From positions 5,449,590 to 5,513,589 of the forward strand of contig OY744471.1 of NCBI GenBank assembly GCA_963556145.1: a stretch of 64,000 bases of DNA, given 5' to 3'. Made by a program: the position numbers and the translations under genes. The notes beneath the pieces are model-generated. The model was not told the DNA's origin. It saw only the letters and a list, made by a program, of their open reading frames with translations, and did no database searches. Of the stretch, positions 55,205 to 64,000 are shown piece after piece. Position 1 is the first letter of the stretch; the number at the start of each line of letters is the position of its first letter. This stretch comes from Hygrocybe punicea. Taxonomy: Eukaryota; Basidiomycota; Agaricomycetes; Agaricales; Hygrophoraceae.

Positions 55205-55545
55205 CGTGGTTGTTGAGTAACGTTCAAGTTAGTGTTTCGCGCGAGTATGTTTAAGGTCACATGACCTAAGTTCACGCGACTGCATAGAAAAAAATGTGAA
55301 AAATTAAGTATCTAAATGAGTATCTACGTAGGTAACTATACATTACGGTTCGTGGTTTGAACCGCGTTTGAACGCGGTTTGAACCGCATGTCAGTGCCAG
55401 AACCGCAAACTGAACCAGCGGTTCGGTTCAGCCAAATGGCTGAACCAGAACCGAACTTCCGGTTCGGTTCGCGGTTCAAACCGGGTTCGGATCGGTTCCG
55501 AACCAAACTTTGGCATCACTAGATCTATTAGCACTCACCCTTTTG

Positions 55546-56094
55546 TCATTTAGCTTGGACATCCTTCAAGTCATCACTAGAGTTCGCCTTGGAAGAACCA
55601 TTATGCTTCCTAGCCTTTGTCGTAGAACCAGTAATTTGAATGTCGTTGTCATCGCTAATTACTTCAATTTCAGAATCTGAAGCTTGTTTCATAATCAGAC
55701 AACATGTCACATAAAATATGACGATGACATACCAGTAAATTTCTCCACTGTCCTCCATAAGTCACTGGCTTTCAGCTGCTGGTGAAAATAACTGACTCTG
55801 CCTCAGATTCAGGTTTGAGAGACATCTCCTTCATCTTGTATGAGGCATCAGAATCAGAGTCGAAGTGACGATTTTTACCATGGCCAGGTTTATTGCTAGT
55901 TTTCTCCACTTCGGTCTTACACGCTCAGTAGCTGCATCCCAGTTGGAATATGCAGATAGTGGTATGACATGATGAGTGGCTGTTGTAAGCAGTGAGCAAG
56001 TTAACATGCTTGTCTGTAAGAGACTGACCGATTCAAACAAAGTGGTCTGTATATTTGTGGCCTGTGGTCCCCTTTGCAGATGAGACATGTGCAC
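55546..56094 (-). pseudogene. Acidic uncharacterised gene fragment
   Basis: Minus-strand pieces read SYKMKEMSLKPESEAESVIF and, after a possible intron (GTATGTCATC...AGCTTCAG, about 55681-55740), SEIEVISDDNDIQITGSTTK and SSKANSSDDLKDVQAK. The Ser/Asp/Glu-rich end is typical of disordered tails. The phase across the intron does not work without an error. No domain recognised. Confidence 0.35.
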
Positions 56095-56099
56095 CCATC

Positions 56100-57060
56100 G
56101 TCAATGCCCATTCAATGACAAATAGATTGTTGCGATCTTTGCGTAGCAAGACCCAAATTTACCTGCATCTGGCTGACCAAACTGAGCATTCAGCCACTCA
56201 AACGGCCTAGGCAATAGGCGACAAAACCAAATGTCCAGAGATTCTTGATCTCAACCTAATCCAAACTCAAGGACTTTATCTCTGTCACACTCCACCGCAA
56301 GGTGAGACTGTACGTATTTCTCTATCTGCTTTGGGCTTGGGCTTTTGGATTGGACCAATTCACCCTCAGACTAGTAAGTGACAGATCAGAAGATATACAC
56401 TTGCTAACTTTGTGTCAGTCTTATGTTCAGTCCATCTGGGAGCATGATGACAGCCCCAACCTTCACAAACTTCATTGCCAGGTGATTGTTTGTTTTGCGA
56501 GAAGTAATCTGGAATCAGGGTAAGTGTCAAGTAGCGAAATCCTGTTGAAAATTGATCCTTACATGAGGTGAAACATCGTGGACAATCTCTTTCTTTACAT
56601 TGGGTTCGGTCCCTGTTTTCTTGACTGTATGGCCTGGATTGATCTTTTGCCTAGCTACTACTGGTGTCCTATTTTATACTGATGTCACAGTCTGTACTTC
56701 CTTTTTTTTGTTATGGTGCAATCCAGAAGTCGTTTGGGGTGAGAGGTGGCATTCTTCCACATGCCACAATCTCTACACCCTTTCAGACTGGTTGCTGTGC
56801 CTTTGTTATCTCTAGCAAGGAAGTGAAGGCAGTTGCAAGGAAGTTTGTGATTTCTGGGACCAGAGCAAGTGAGGACCATATCAAGTTTGCAAACACGGTT
56901 GTGGAAAAAAAGACTTTATTTGCTTGTCAAACACATCACATTTTCGCAGGGTCCAGTAAATAAAGAACTTCAAAATCTAATAAGTCCATCAACAACATCA
57001 ACACATACTTTAACTGGACGCTTACCTGTAAGGAGTCAAGAGTCTCACCATTACACTATT
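56100..57060 (+). other. Unrecognised exon-like pieces upstream of the BTB gene
   Basis: Short frames with intron-like gaps (SYVQSIWEHDDSPNLHKLHC, 56413-56470; HATISTPFQTGCCAFVISSK, about 56760-56815) look protein-like but match nothing I know and cannot be joined reliably. Confidence 0.3.
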
Positions 57061-57108
57061 CTCAAATGGTATGGCTGCAATAGATTACCAAAACTTCAGC
57101 AGAATTCC

Positions 57109-58118
57109 ATGGTTAGTCAATGGCATTCTACCTTTTATCTGGACAATGGGTCTGTCATCATTGAGGTTTGTTGCAATCTGTCGATGGTGTTTTTTTGATG
57201 CTGAACATCCTATAGTTGCCTGCAATCCCACATGGAACTCTGTACTGCCTCCCCAGGAGTTTATTAGCTCTGCGATCGCATTTCTTCCAGATGCTGTTCT
57301 TGTTACCTCAAAACCATTTGAATCCCACATCGGAAGGGAAGAGCGATGAGAATGAACTTGTTTTACACATATTGCAAGAGGACTTTGATCGACTCCTCAT
57401 GTTTCTGTTTGGCAGGTAGGTTAGGTACCTTTTCAACCTTGGAAAATAACTTACCAAGCCACTAGATATTCTGCAAAAGACTTGACATTTGATTTTCTGT
57501 CATCTGTGCTCAAGATGTCTGTATTCTTGGAAATACCAGATGGAGAGGAATTTGCAACAGCACAGCTGCCCAAGCTCCATGATTTTACGCCGGCACTTCA
57601 AATCTACATGGGTCGCTTACATTGCATCGACAAATGGATTGAGCCAGCATTCCGAGAGCTCATGACCAACTACTCAACTTCATTTTATGGACACCGAGTG
57701 GATTGGCCTTCCATTCTATCATATTTTAATTCAGACTAAGGCCAATATCGACCAACATCACCAAAGTATTGCCTTTTCTGCTCCTGATGCTATTCTTGAT
57801 CCGCTATGCAGCAGTAGCATGAAATGCAGTGAGGCCTGGGTCACAGAATGGTGGCATGGGCTGGCGAAACAACTCCTACACCCAGATGCTGCGCTCACTG
57901 AAAGTGAGATACTGGCTGGTTTCAATACAGTCAGGATTCCTGGGATGTGCGATTCATGCCAAGGAAGGTCGATTGAATGGGTCAAGTCAAAGAAGGTTTT
58001 TGAGAAGGAGGGGTTGTTTATTGATGAAGCATTAAAAGTGGTGATGGACTTGCAGACAGATGAACTTATAAGGGCTTCTATGCGTTATGAAGTTGTTTGT
58101 GATACTCAGGCTATATAG
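57109..58118 (+). pseudogene. BTB/POZ-domain protein with one frameshift
   Basis: Exon 1 (57109-57165) MVSQWHSTFYLDNGSVIIE; exon 2 (57216-57415) LPAIPHGTLYCLPRSLLALR, SHFFQMLFLLPQ, ELVLHILQEDFDRLLMFLFG; exon 3 from 57466 YSAKDLTFDFLSSVLKMSVF, LPKLHDFTPALQIYMGRLHC, IDKWIEPAFRELM. Both introns join exactly in phase. The order (beta strand, SHFF helix, EDFDRLL, then a helical repeat with tissue-like LARKYRI/GRLHCIDKW motif) is that of Agaricomycete BTB proteins, often protein-interaction or ubiquitin-ligase adaptors. A one-base shift near 57680 moves to MDTEWIGLPFYHILIQTKAN and a conserved tail (IPGMCDSCQGRSIEWVKSKK, VVMDLQTDELIRASMRYEVV). Confidence 0.78.
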
Positions 58119-58195
58119 AAATTATAATGCTTATTGAAATAAATCACTTTGCATACATCAAAATGTCTTAAAGATGATGCCATTGAAGGTTATTG

Positions 58196-58290
58196 TTGTG
58201 CTGCAGCAGTTAATGTGCAATTGTATCACGCGCAATTGCTAAACGTTGCGTGCAATTACCACAATGCGCGCAATTGCCACAACATGTGCA
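58196..58290. repeat. GCGCAATTGC short repeats
   Basis: TGTGCAATTG, CGCGCAATTGC, CGTGCAATTAC, GCGCGCAATTGCC and TGTGCAAAT occur within 95 bp, just downstream of the BTB gene. The motif resembles the GCGCAACT array at 52755-52985. Confidence 0.7.
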
Positions 58291-58471
58291 AATTTTCATG
58301 TCATTGTTTTCACTTTCAATCACCCAGTCAAAACCAGCTCCTTGTTGCCTTAGAACTGTACCATTGTACAAGAAAAGCAATTATTTTATTATTAAAAGGA
58401 AGATACTATACTAACTGGCTCGAAATTTAGGGGGTATCAATGAAGGTGGTTTTTTTTTTCAAAGGAGTGTA

Positions 58472-59160
58472 TCAGGACCCAAGATGAAAGTTGTCGTCAT
58501 TTTCACTTCCAATATCCGTTGTCGGCATCATGGATAGGTTTTCAGGTAACACAGCATGACTTCTTTGCTTTCCCATTGCTACCAATTTCCTCCGCAGGCA
58601 ATATTCGTTGTTGTCCTCGCTGATGGGATCTTCATCATCTATCGGAAACTGGTGGGTTCCATAAGCATTGCTTTTCTGAAGTATTTCCAAAGCTGCTTTA
58701 TTGTCTACATTCAGATCTTCAATAATAAAGATGGCCGTTTCAGGGATTAAGATGAAGTTGATAAACTTCTGTCTCGGGACACCATGGATTTTGTCTTCTT
58801 CTGATATGGGCACCAAATCATGCAGGATTTTGGATATTTCAGCACGTCTCCTTTCACTGTAACTTCATAATAATATCAGTGAGTATCAATCTGGATTTTG
58901 TGAAGACTTACTATCCAGAGCCACATCCATAGCTTGTTGCAAACTCATGTTCTCCCGCAATGTCAAATGCATGGTTTTTCCCAAATGTTTCAACCCAGAG
59001 TTTCAGTGACTGGAAGAAGATGCTGTCCTAGGGATCGTCAATGATCTCTTCGAGTACATATTTTAGTTCGTATATCTTTTCCCTCAATGCCTTGAAGTTA
59101 ATTGCTCATGGCCAGCCCTGCTCGATAGCTTCTGGTAGAACAATTGAGGACTTTACACTC
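58472..59160 (-). pseudogene. Uncharacterised Agaricomycete protein, two stops
   Basis: Reads VKSSIVLPEAIEQGWP, TGA (about 59107), AINFKALREKIYELKYVLEE, TAG (about 59030), DSIFFQSLKLWVETFGKNHA, then an intron (about 58857-58913, GTAAGTCTTC...AGTTACAG), ERRRAEISKILHDLVPISEE, FINFILIPETAIFIIEDLNV, ALEILQKSNAYGTHQFPIDD and a tail ending 58472. The (V/I)LIPE(T/A)A..LI..D segment followed by S.AYG is a module I recall from unnamed Agaricomycete proteins. The function is unknown. The 5' end is lost in the minisatellite at 59160. Confidence 0.6.
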
Positions 59161-59169
59161 CCCCACACA

Positions 59170-59490
59170 TCCTCCTGGAGTCAACCAGGAATACTGACTA
59201 GTTACCAGGAATTTACCAGGAATTTACCAGGACTAGCCAGGAATGGATTCCAGCCAAATTCTGAGTCCACCACCCAAATTTACAAGGAATCCTGGTAAAA
59301 TCCACCAGGAATACCAGGATTCCTACCAGGAATTCCCAGGGATTGAGTGGGACTTTACCAGGACTATTCCTGGTAAATTACCAGGACTTCCTGGTACCAG
59401 GACTTCCTGGTACCAGGACAGAACCAGGAATCACCTGTAACCAGGACTTTACCAGGAGTCCTGATGAATTCCACCAGGAATCCACCAGGA
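59170..59490. repeat. ACCAGGAATT-type minisatellite
   Basis: About 20 degenerate units of 11-13 bp (TACCAGGAATT, TACCAGGACTTCCTGG), many forming CCAGGAnnTTCCTGG palindromes. Confidence 0.85.
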
Positions 59491-59499
59491 ATCCCTAAA

Positions 59500-60000
59500 T
59501 GACCATTTATAGCAATCCTATTTAGGCTATACTGTTAATTACATTATATAATATATAATTGATATTTACTGTTTGGGGTTGTGTCCCGAGAGTTTACGGT
59601 GGCGGGAGCTCAATTATATACCCAAAATGAGTGATGCATGGACCATTCAACACAGACGCATGTGATCACATGACCTGAAAATTCAACACAGCCGCATCAA
59701 CACACCATCACCAACGTCCAGCATGACCACTTCAGTCAACCACCTAGCCCCAACTAACTAGATGTAACACAACTCTGTAGGTGTTCCATCTAAGTGTTCA
59801 TATAACCATGGTACTCCCAAGGACAATTTATTGCCCCAGGGACATTCTGACTGTAGGCAAGTGTAGGGTTATATTTTTATCCCTAGGGACAATTTCCAAA
59901 GAAGACCAAGGGCTGAATAGTTATCCCAAGGGATGATTTTGACAAAGGATCATGGCCTGAAATATCATCCCATGGGACATATTATAATACCATCAGGGAG
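59500..60000. other. AT-rich spacer with diverged CCCNNGGGA repeats
   Basis: No gene. From about 59815 on, words such as CCCAAGGACAATTT and CCCTAGGGACAATTT look like diverged members of the minisatellite that follows. Confidence 0.5.
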
Positions 60001-60134
60001 AATATATATTTTCCTGGGATATATTCTCAACCAGGTGTTGCCTCAGCTCAAGCTGATGTTTTTTGAAAAATGGCTATAACATTGTAAATAAAATAGGTAA
60101 AATTATGAAAATATTTGTGTGCATCGATTAAAAG

Positions 60135-60660
60135 GCCTAGGGACTGTAATTCCATCCCTTGGGATATTTATTTCGTCCCTTGGGATATTTATTTCATCCC
60201 TTGGGATATTTATTTTATCCCTTGGGCTATTTACTTTATCCCTGGGGATATTTATTCCGTCCCTTGGGATATTTATTTCATCCCTTGGGCTATTTACTTT
60301 ATCTCTGGGGATATTTGTTTTATCCCTTGGGATATTTATTTTATCCCTTGGGACATTTATTTTATCCCTTGGGATATTTATTTTACCTGAGAAAAGCCCA
60401 TGGGACATATAGAATATCTCATGGGATACTTATCTTGTCTAGAAAACAGCCCATGGGACATAGAACATCCCTTGGGATACTTTCACTATTACAGAAACAG
60501 CCCATGGGACATGAAAAATATTGCTTGGGATATTTACGTTAACCAAGAAAAAGCCCATGGAACACATAAAATATCCCTTGGGATATTTACTTTACCCACA
60601 AAAAAGCCCATGGGACATATAAAATATCCCTTGGAATATTTACTTTACTCAAAAAAGCTC
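60135..60660. repeat. 21-bp minisatellite (ATTTATTTCATCCCTTGGGAT)
   Basis: About 12 near-perfect 21-bp units from 60155 to 60390, then longer diverged ~55-65-bp units (AGCCCATGGGACAT...ATCCCTTGGGATA) to 60660. 21 bp is divisible by three, so 7-residue peptide repeats appear in several frames and are not trusted. A fragment of the 21.5-kb MITE arm lies just upstream (60055-60110). Confidence 0.9.
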
Positions 60661-61033
60661 CAATCTACAGCCTGAGGCTGGTGGGACTGCCTGCTTGCTC
60701 AGCATCTGCCAAGTCACACAATAATAATCATAGCAATATAATTTTAATTTACCAACCACTCAAAATAGATATAGCAAATTAAATAATTATTTTACCTAAA
60801 TACATGGTATTCTAATTTATCAGGGGAGAGACAGGGAGGTGGAGGAGAGGAGAGGAGAGGGGGGAATGGCAGGGGGAATGGGGGTGAGCAGGGGGAGAAG
60901 GGGCAGGAGGTGGATGGGAGGTGGGGATGGTGGATGCACAGCACATAGGCAGGGGGAGAAGGGGTAGGAGACAGCCAGGGGGAGGAGGGAGGAGGGGGAG
61001 GGGAAAGGAGGGAAAGGACCAACAATACATACC

Positions 61034-61832
61034 GGTGTTCCCCTGGTGTCCACGCCCCTCTGCGTCCTCGCCCTTGTCCTTGTCCTTGTCCTCGTCGTCC
61101 CCGTCGTCCTTGTCACCCCGGTCCCCGTCATCCTTGTCGTCCCAGTCCCCGTCGTCCTTGTCGTCCCGGTCCTCGTCCCCATACCCATCCGCCTTGTCCT
61201 CATCCTCGTCGTCCCCGTCCCCATCGTCCTTGTCCTTGTCCTCGTAGTCCCCGTCCCCGTCCTTGTCCTCGTCGTTACTGCGTGGCCGTGTTCCCATTCG
61301 CGTTGTCGTTGCCGTCCTCGTCCCCATTTCCATCCTCGTCGTCCCTGTTGCCGTCATCCTTGTTGTCCCGGGCTCCGTGGTCCTCGTGGTCCTGTTCCCC
61401 CGTCCCGGTCGTCCTCGTTTCCGTCGTCCATTGCCCCCGTCCCCGTTCCCATGTTCGCTGTCCTCGTCGTCATCCTCGTCCTCGTCCCCGTTTCCGTCCT
61501 CGTCGTCCCTGCTGCCGTCGTCCCGTTCCCCATCCCAGTCGTTCTCGTTTCCGTCGTCCGTGGTTCCCGTCCGCCCGCTGTCCTCATCTTCGTTTCCTCA
61601 TCCGTGTCGTGGTTCCTGTTCCTGTTGCCATCGTCTTCCCCTTTTGCGCCGTGGTCGCGTTCATTCGTTTACCCCGTCGTCCTCATTCCCGTTGTCCTCG
61701 TTCTTGCTGTCGTAGTGGGCCTGGGTTGTCCCCGTTCTCGGCTGCGTACCGTCTCCTTGTCGCCCGCATGCGTGTCTGCTTGTTGCTGTTGCCGCGTTCG
61801 CGTTCGTTTGCACGAGGGTGAGGGAAAAAAAC
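61034..61832 (-). repeat. GTCCTCGTCCCCGTC low-complexity exon-like block
   Basis: Imperfect hexamers that on the minus strand read Asp/Glu/Lys/Gly-rich (DDGDWDDKDDGDRGDKDDGD) in one frame and Thr/Arg-rich in others. Bounded by a minus-strand acceptor (TTGTAG, 61833) and a donor (CACCG/GTATGTATTG, 61033), as in the other spliced elements. No hairpin was seen at this donor. Confidence 0.6.
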
Positions 61833-61888
61833 CTACAAGTGTGTTTAAGTAGTCAGTAGAATGAAGAAAAAAGATAAAGAATAATTAC
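61833..61888 (-). other. Predicted intron in left arm
   Basis: 56 bp: GTAATTATTC ... TTCTACTGACTAC (branch-like) ... CACTTGTAG. The mirror copy is at 63003-63058 on the plus strand. Confidence 0.65.
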
Positions 61889-62333
61889 CTGGGGTGCTCT
61901 GGCATCCGCACCCGTTGTCGCGTCGTGTTGAAAACGAAGTCTTGTTGAACTCGCGTGCGAGAATTTCAACCGGGATTTGCCGATATCCCAAACGGGGTCA
62001 AGTTGCCATATAGGGAAGGGTGGCTGGATTTTCTTATTATTATTACATGTACTACAGCACCTAAATGGCCAGGGCAAGACCCTGAAGAGATTTAAGTATG
62101 CTATACCTACCCCACAGGGAGTTTTTGTATTTTATTTCATTTATATGGGGAGATATTCACAATGCATTCTATGCCTCTGCCAAAAATGGACCCTTAAACA
62201 CCTAACTTTGCGACTACAGGTCTGAAAAATGTAAAATTAATTCTAGGGGTACTAGGGAAGGTGTACATTGTGTTCCAGACAAGTGCCTGGTAGTTGGTGG
62301 TGTAGGGAATGTGTTGTAGCCAAAATATTATGA

Positions 62334-62533
62334 NNNNNNNNNNNNNNNNNNNNNNNNNNNNNNNNNNNNNNNNNNNNNNNNNNNNNNNNNNNNNNNNNNN
62401 NNNNNNNNNNNNNNNNNNNNNNNNNNNNNNNNNNNNNNNNNNNNNNNNNNNNNNNNNNNNNNNNNNNNNNNNNNNNNNNNNNNNNNNNNNNNNNNNNNNN
62501 NNNNNNNNNNNNNNNNNNNNNNNNNNNNNNNNN
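62334..62533. other. Assembly gap, exactly 200 N
   Basis: A run of 200 N between the two arms of the inverted repeat. The round number suggests a scaffolding placeholder rather than a measured gap. Confidence 0.95.
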
Positions 62534-62562
62534 GTCTAACCACAATGCAAAGATCCAAATCC

Positions 62563-64000
62563 ATTTTGGCTACAACACATTCCCTACACCACCAACTACC
62601 AGGCACTTGTCTGGAACACAATGTACACCTTCCCTAGTACCCCTAGAATTAATTTTACATTTTTCAGACCTGTAGTCGCAAAGTTAGGTGTTTAAGGGTC
62701 CATTTTTGGCAGAGGCATAGAATGCATTGTGAATATCTCCCCATATAAAATGAAATAAAATACAAAAACTCCCTGTGGGGTAGGTATAGCATACTTAAAT
62801 CTCTTCAGGGTCTTGCCCTGGCCATTTAGGTGCTGTAGTACATGTAATAATAATAAGAAAATCCAGCCACCCTTCCCTATATGGCAACTTGACCCCGTTT
62901 GGGATATCGGCAAATCCCGGTTGAAATTCTCGCGCGCGAGTTCAACAAGACTTCGTTTTCAACAACGACGCGACAACGGGTGCGGATGCCAGAGCACCCC
63001 AGGTAATTATTCTTTATCTTTTTTCTTCATTCTACTGACTACTTAAACACACTTGTAGGTTTTTTTCCCTCACCCTCGTGCCAAACGAACGCGAACGCGG
63101 CAACAGCAACAAGCAGACACGCATGCGGGCGACAAGGAGACGGTACGCAGCCGAGAACGGGGACAACCCAGGCCCACTACGACAGCAAGAACGAGGACAA
63201 CGGGAATGAGGACGACGGGGTAAACGAATGAACGCGACCACGGCGCAAAAGGGGAAGACGATGGCAACAGGAACAGGAACCACGACACGGATGAGGAAAC
63301 GAAGATGAGGACAGCGGGCGGACGGGAACCACGGACGACGGAAACGAGAACGACTGGGATGGGGAACGGGACGACGGCAGCAGGGACGACGAGGACGGAA
63401 ACGGGGACGAGGACGAGGATGACGACGAGGACAGCGAACATGGGAACGGGGACGGGGGCAATGGACGACGGAAACGAGGACGACCGGGACGGGGGAACAG
63501 GACCACGAGGACCACGGAGCCCGGGACAACAAGGATGACGGCAACAGGGACGACGAGGATGGAAATGGGGACGAGGACGGCAACGACAACGCGAATGGGA
63601 ACACGGCCACGCAGTAACGACGAGGACAAGGACGGGGACGGGGACTACGAGGACAAGGACAAGGACGATGGGGACGGGGACGACGAGGATGAGGACAAGG
63701 CGGATGGGTATGGGGACGAGGACCGGGACGACAAGGACGACGGGGACTGGGACGACAAGGATGACGGGGACCGGGGTGACAAGGACGACGGGGACGACGA
63801 GGACAAGGACAAGGACAAGGGCGAGGACGCAGAGGGGCGTGGACACCAGGGGAACACCGGTATGTATTGTTGGTCCTTTCCCTCCTTTCCCCTCCCCCTC
63901 CTCCCTCCTCCCCCTGGCTGTCTCCTACCCCTTCTCCCCCTGCCTATGTGCTGTGCATCCACCATCCCCACCTCCCATCCACCTCCTGCCCCTTCTCCCC
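62563..64000. repeat. Right arm of large inverted repeat (runs off the window)
   Basis: Inverse of the left arm; positions pair with a sum of about 124889-124892. It carries the same intron (63003-63058, plus strand) and the same Asp/Lys-rich or Thr/Arg-rich low-complexity block, now on the plus strand. Confidence 0.92.

Larger units (their letters stand above)
54072..55521. mobile_element. Non-autonomous hAT-like element NA4 (1450 bp)
   Basis: The left end TAGTGTTGCCGAAGTTCGGT and the right end (reverse complement TAGTGATGCCAAAGTTTGGT) differ at three positions. The 8-bp target duplication GATCTATT is exact (54064-54071 and 55522-55529). Subterminal GGTTCGGTTC/GAACCGAACC repeats, three full cassettes plus one half, a CTG/CCG microsatellite and a minus-strand intron are present. 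No transposase. Confidence 0.93.
60892..62326. repeat. Left arm of large inverted repeat
   Basis: Reverse complement of 62563-64000 with only a few single-base differences seen (for example one base near 61812 and near 61930). It contains the GTCCTCGTCCCCGTC low-complexity block and an intron. Confidence 0.92.

Noticed and set aside
61046..61852. Val/Pro/Ser-rich 268-codon plus frame and its copy at 63070-63846
   Set aside because: Produced by GTCCTCGTCCCCGTC hexamers that leave all frames open; the predicted splice sites point to the other strand.

Overview
The window looks like a transposon-dense, gene-poor stretch of an Agaricomycete (mushroom-forming basidiomycete) genome. The evidence is many short spliceosomal introns (38-90 bp, GTRNGT donors, CTRAY branch sites, YAG acceptors) and protein families expanded mostly in these fungi: fungal Tnp2 transposase, hAT transposases, an integrase-core DDE protein, a DUF6698-type protein, a CxC5/CxC6 cysteine-cluster protein of KDZ transposons, a BTB protein and a dioxygenase-fold protein. 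I see no rRNA, tRNA or CRISPR. Identities rest on reading translations and recalled family consensus; no search was run. Almost every coding region is broken by in-frame stops (mostly TGA), frameshifts or nested insertions.

Layout. 0.1-1.5 kb: minisatellite-rich element. 1.9-4.6 kb: decayed multi-exon gene. 4.8-5.2 kb: 45-bp minisatellite. 5.6-6.2 kb: 3' end of a hAT element. 6.3-7.8 kb: non-autonomous element NA1. 7.8-11.5 kb: Tnp2 transposase split by a solo LTR. 11.5-15.8 kb: three minus-strand genes (PARG-like, unknown, STQT-rich). 16-23 kb: a weak plus-strand gene, a GH79-like remnant and AT-rich DNA with two large foldbacks. 23-25.6 kb: minus-strand gene interrupted by element NA2. 25.7-29.5 kb: integrase gene and an internally deleted hAT. 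30.3-36.3 kb: three tandem ~2-kb units. 37.5-42.8 kb: two more LTR copies, a DUF6698 gene, and element NA3 nested in one LTR. 44.3-45.7 kb: CpG-dense block NA5. 46-52.7 kb: dioxygenase-like gene followed by the CxC5/CxC6 gene. 54-55.5 kb: NA4. 57-59 kb: BTB gene and a pseudogene. 59-60.7 kb: minisatellites. 60.8-64 kb: large inverted repeat around exactly 200 N.

Two signals stand out. First, non-autonomous elements with different terminal inverted repeats (8-bp target duplications, hAT-like) share a 53-56-bp palindromic cassette (ACCTCGCGA ... TCAATTGA ... TCGCGAGGT). Second, several elements carry, on the minus strand, a hairpin whose core lies 11-15 nt upstream of a 5' splice donor; the arms differ in sequence between copies but stay complementary. 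The elements also stay CpG-dense, while neighbouring coding DNA shows CGA-to-TGA-type decay. Together these suggest a family of spliced, structured, non-autonomous elements that I cannot match to anything I know.
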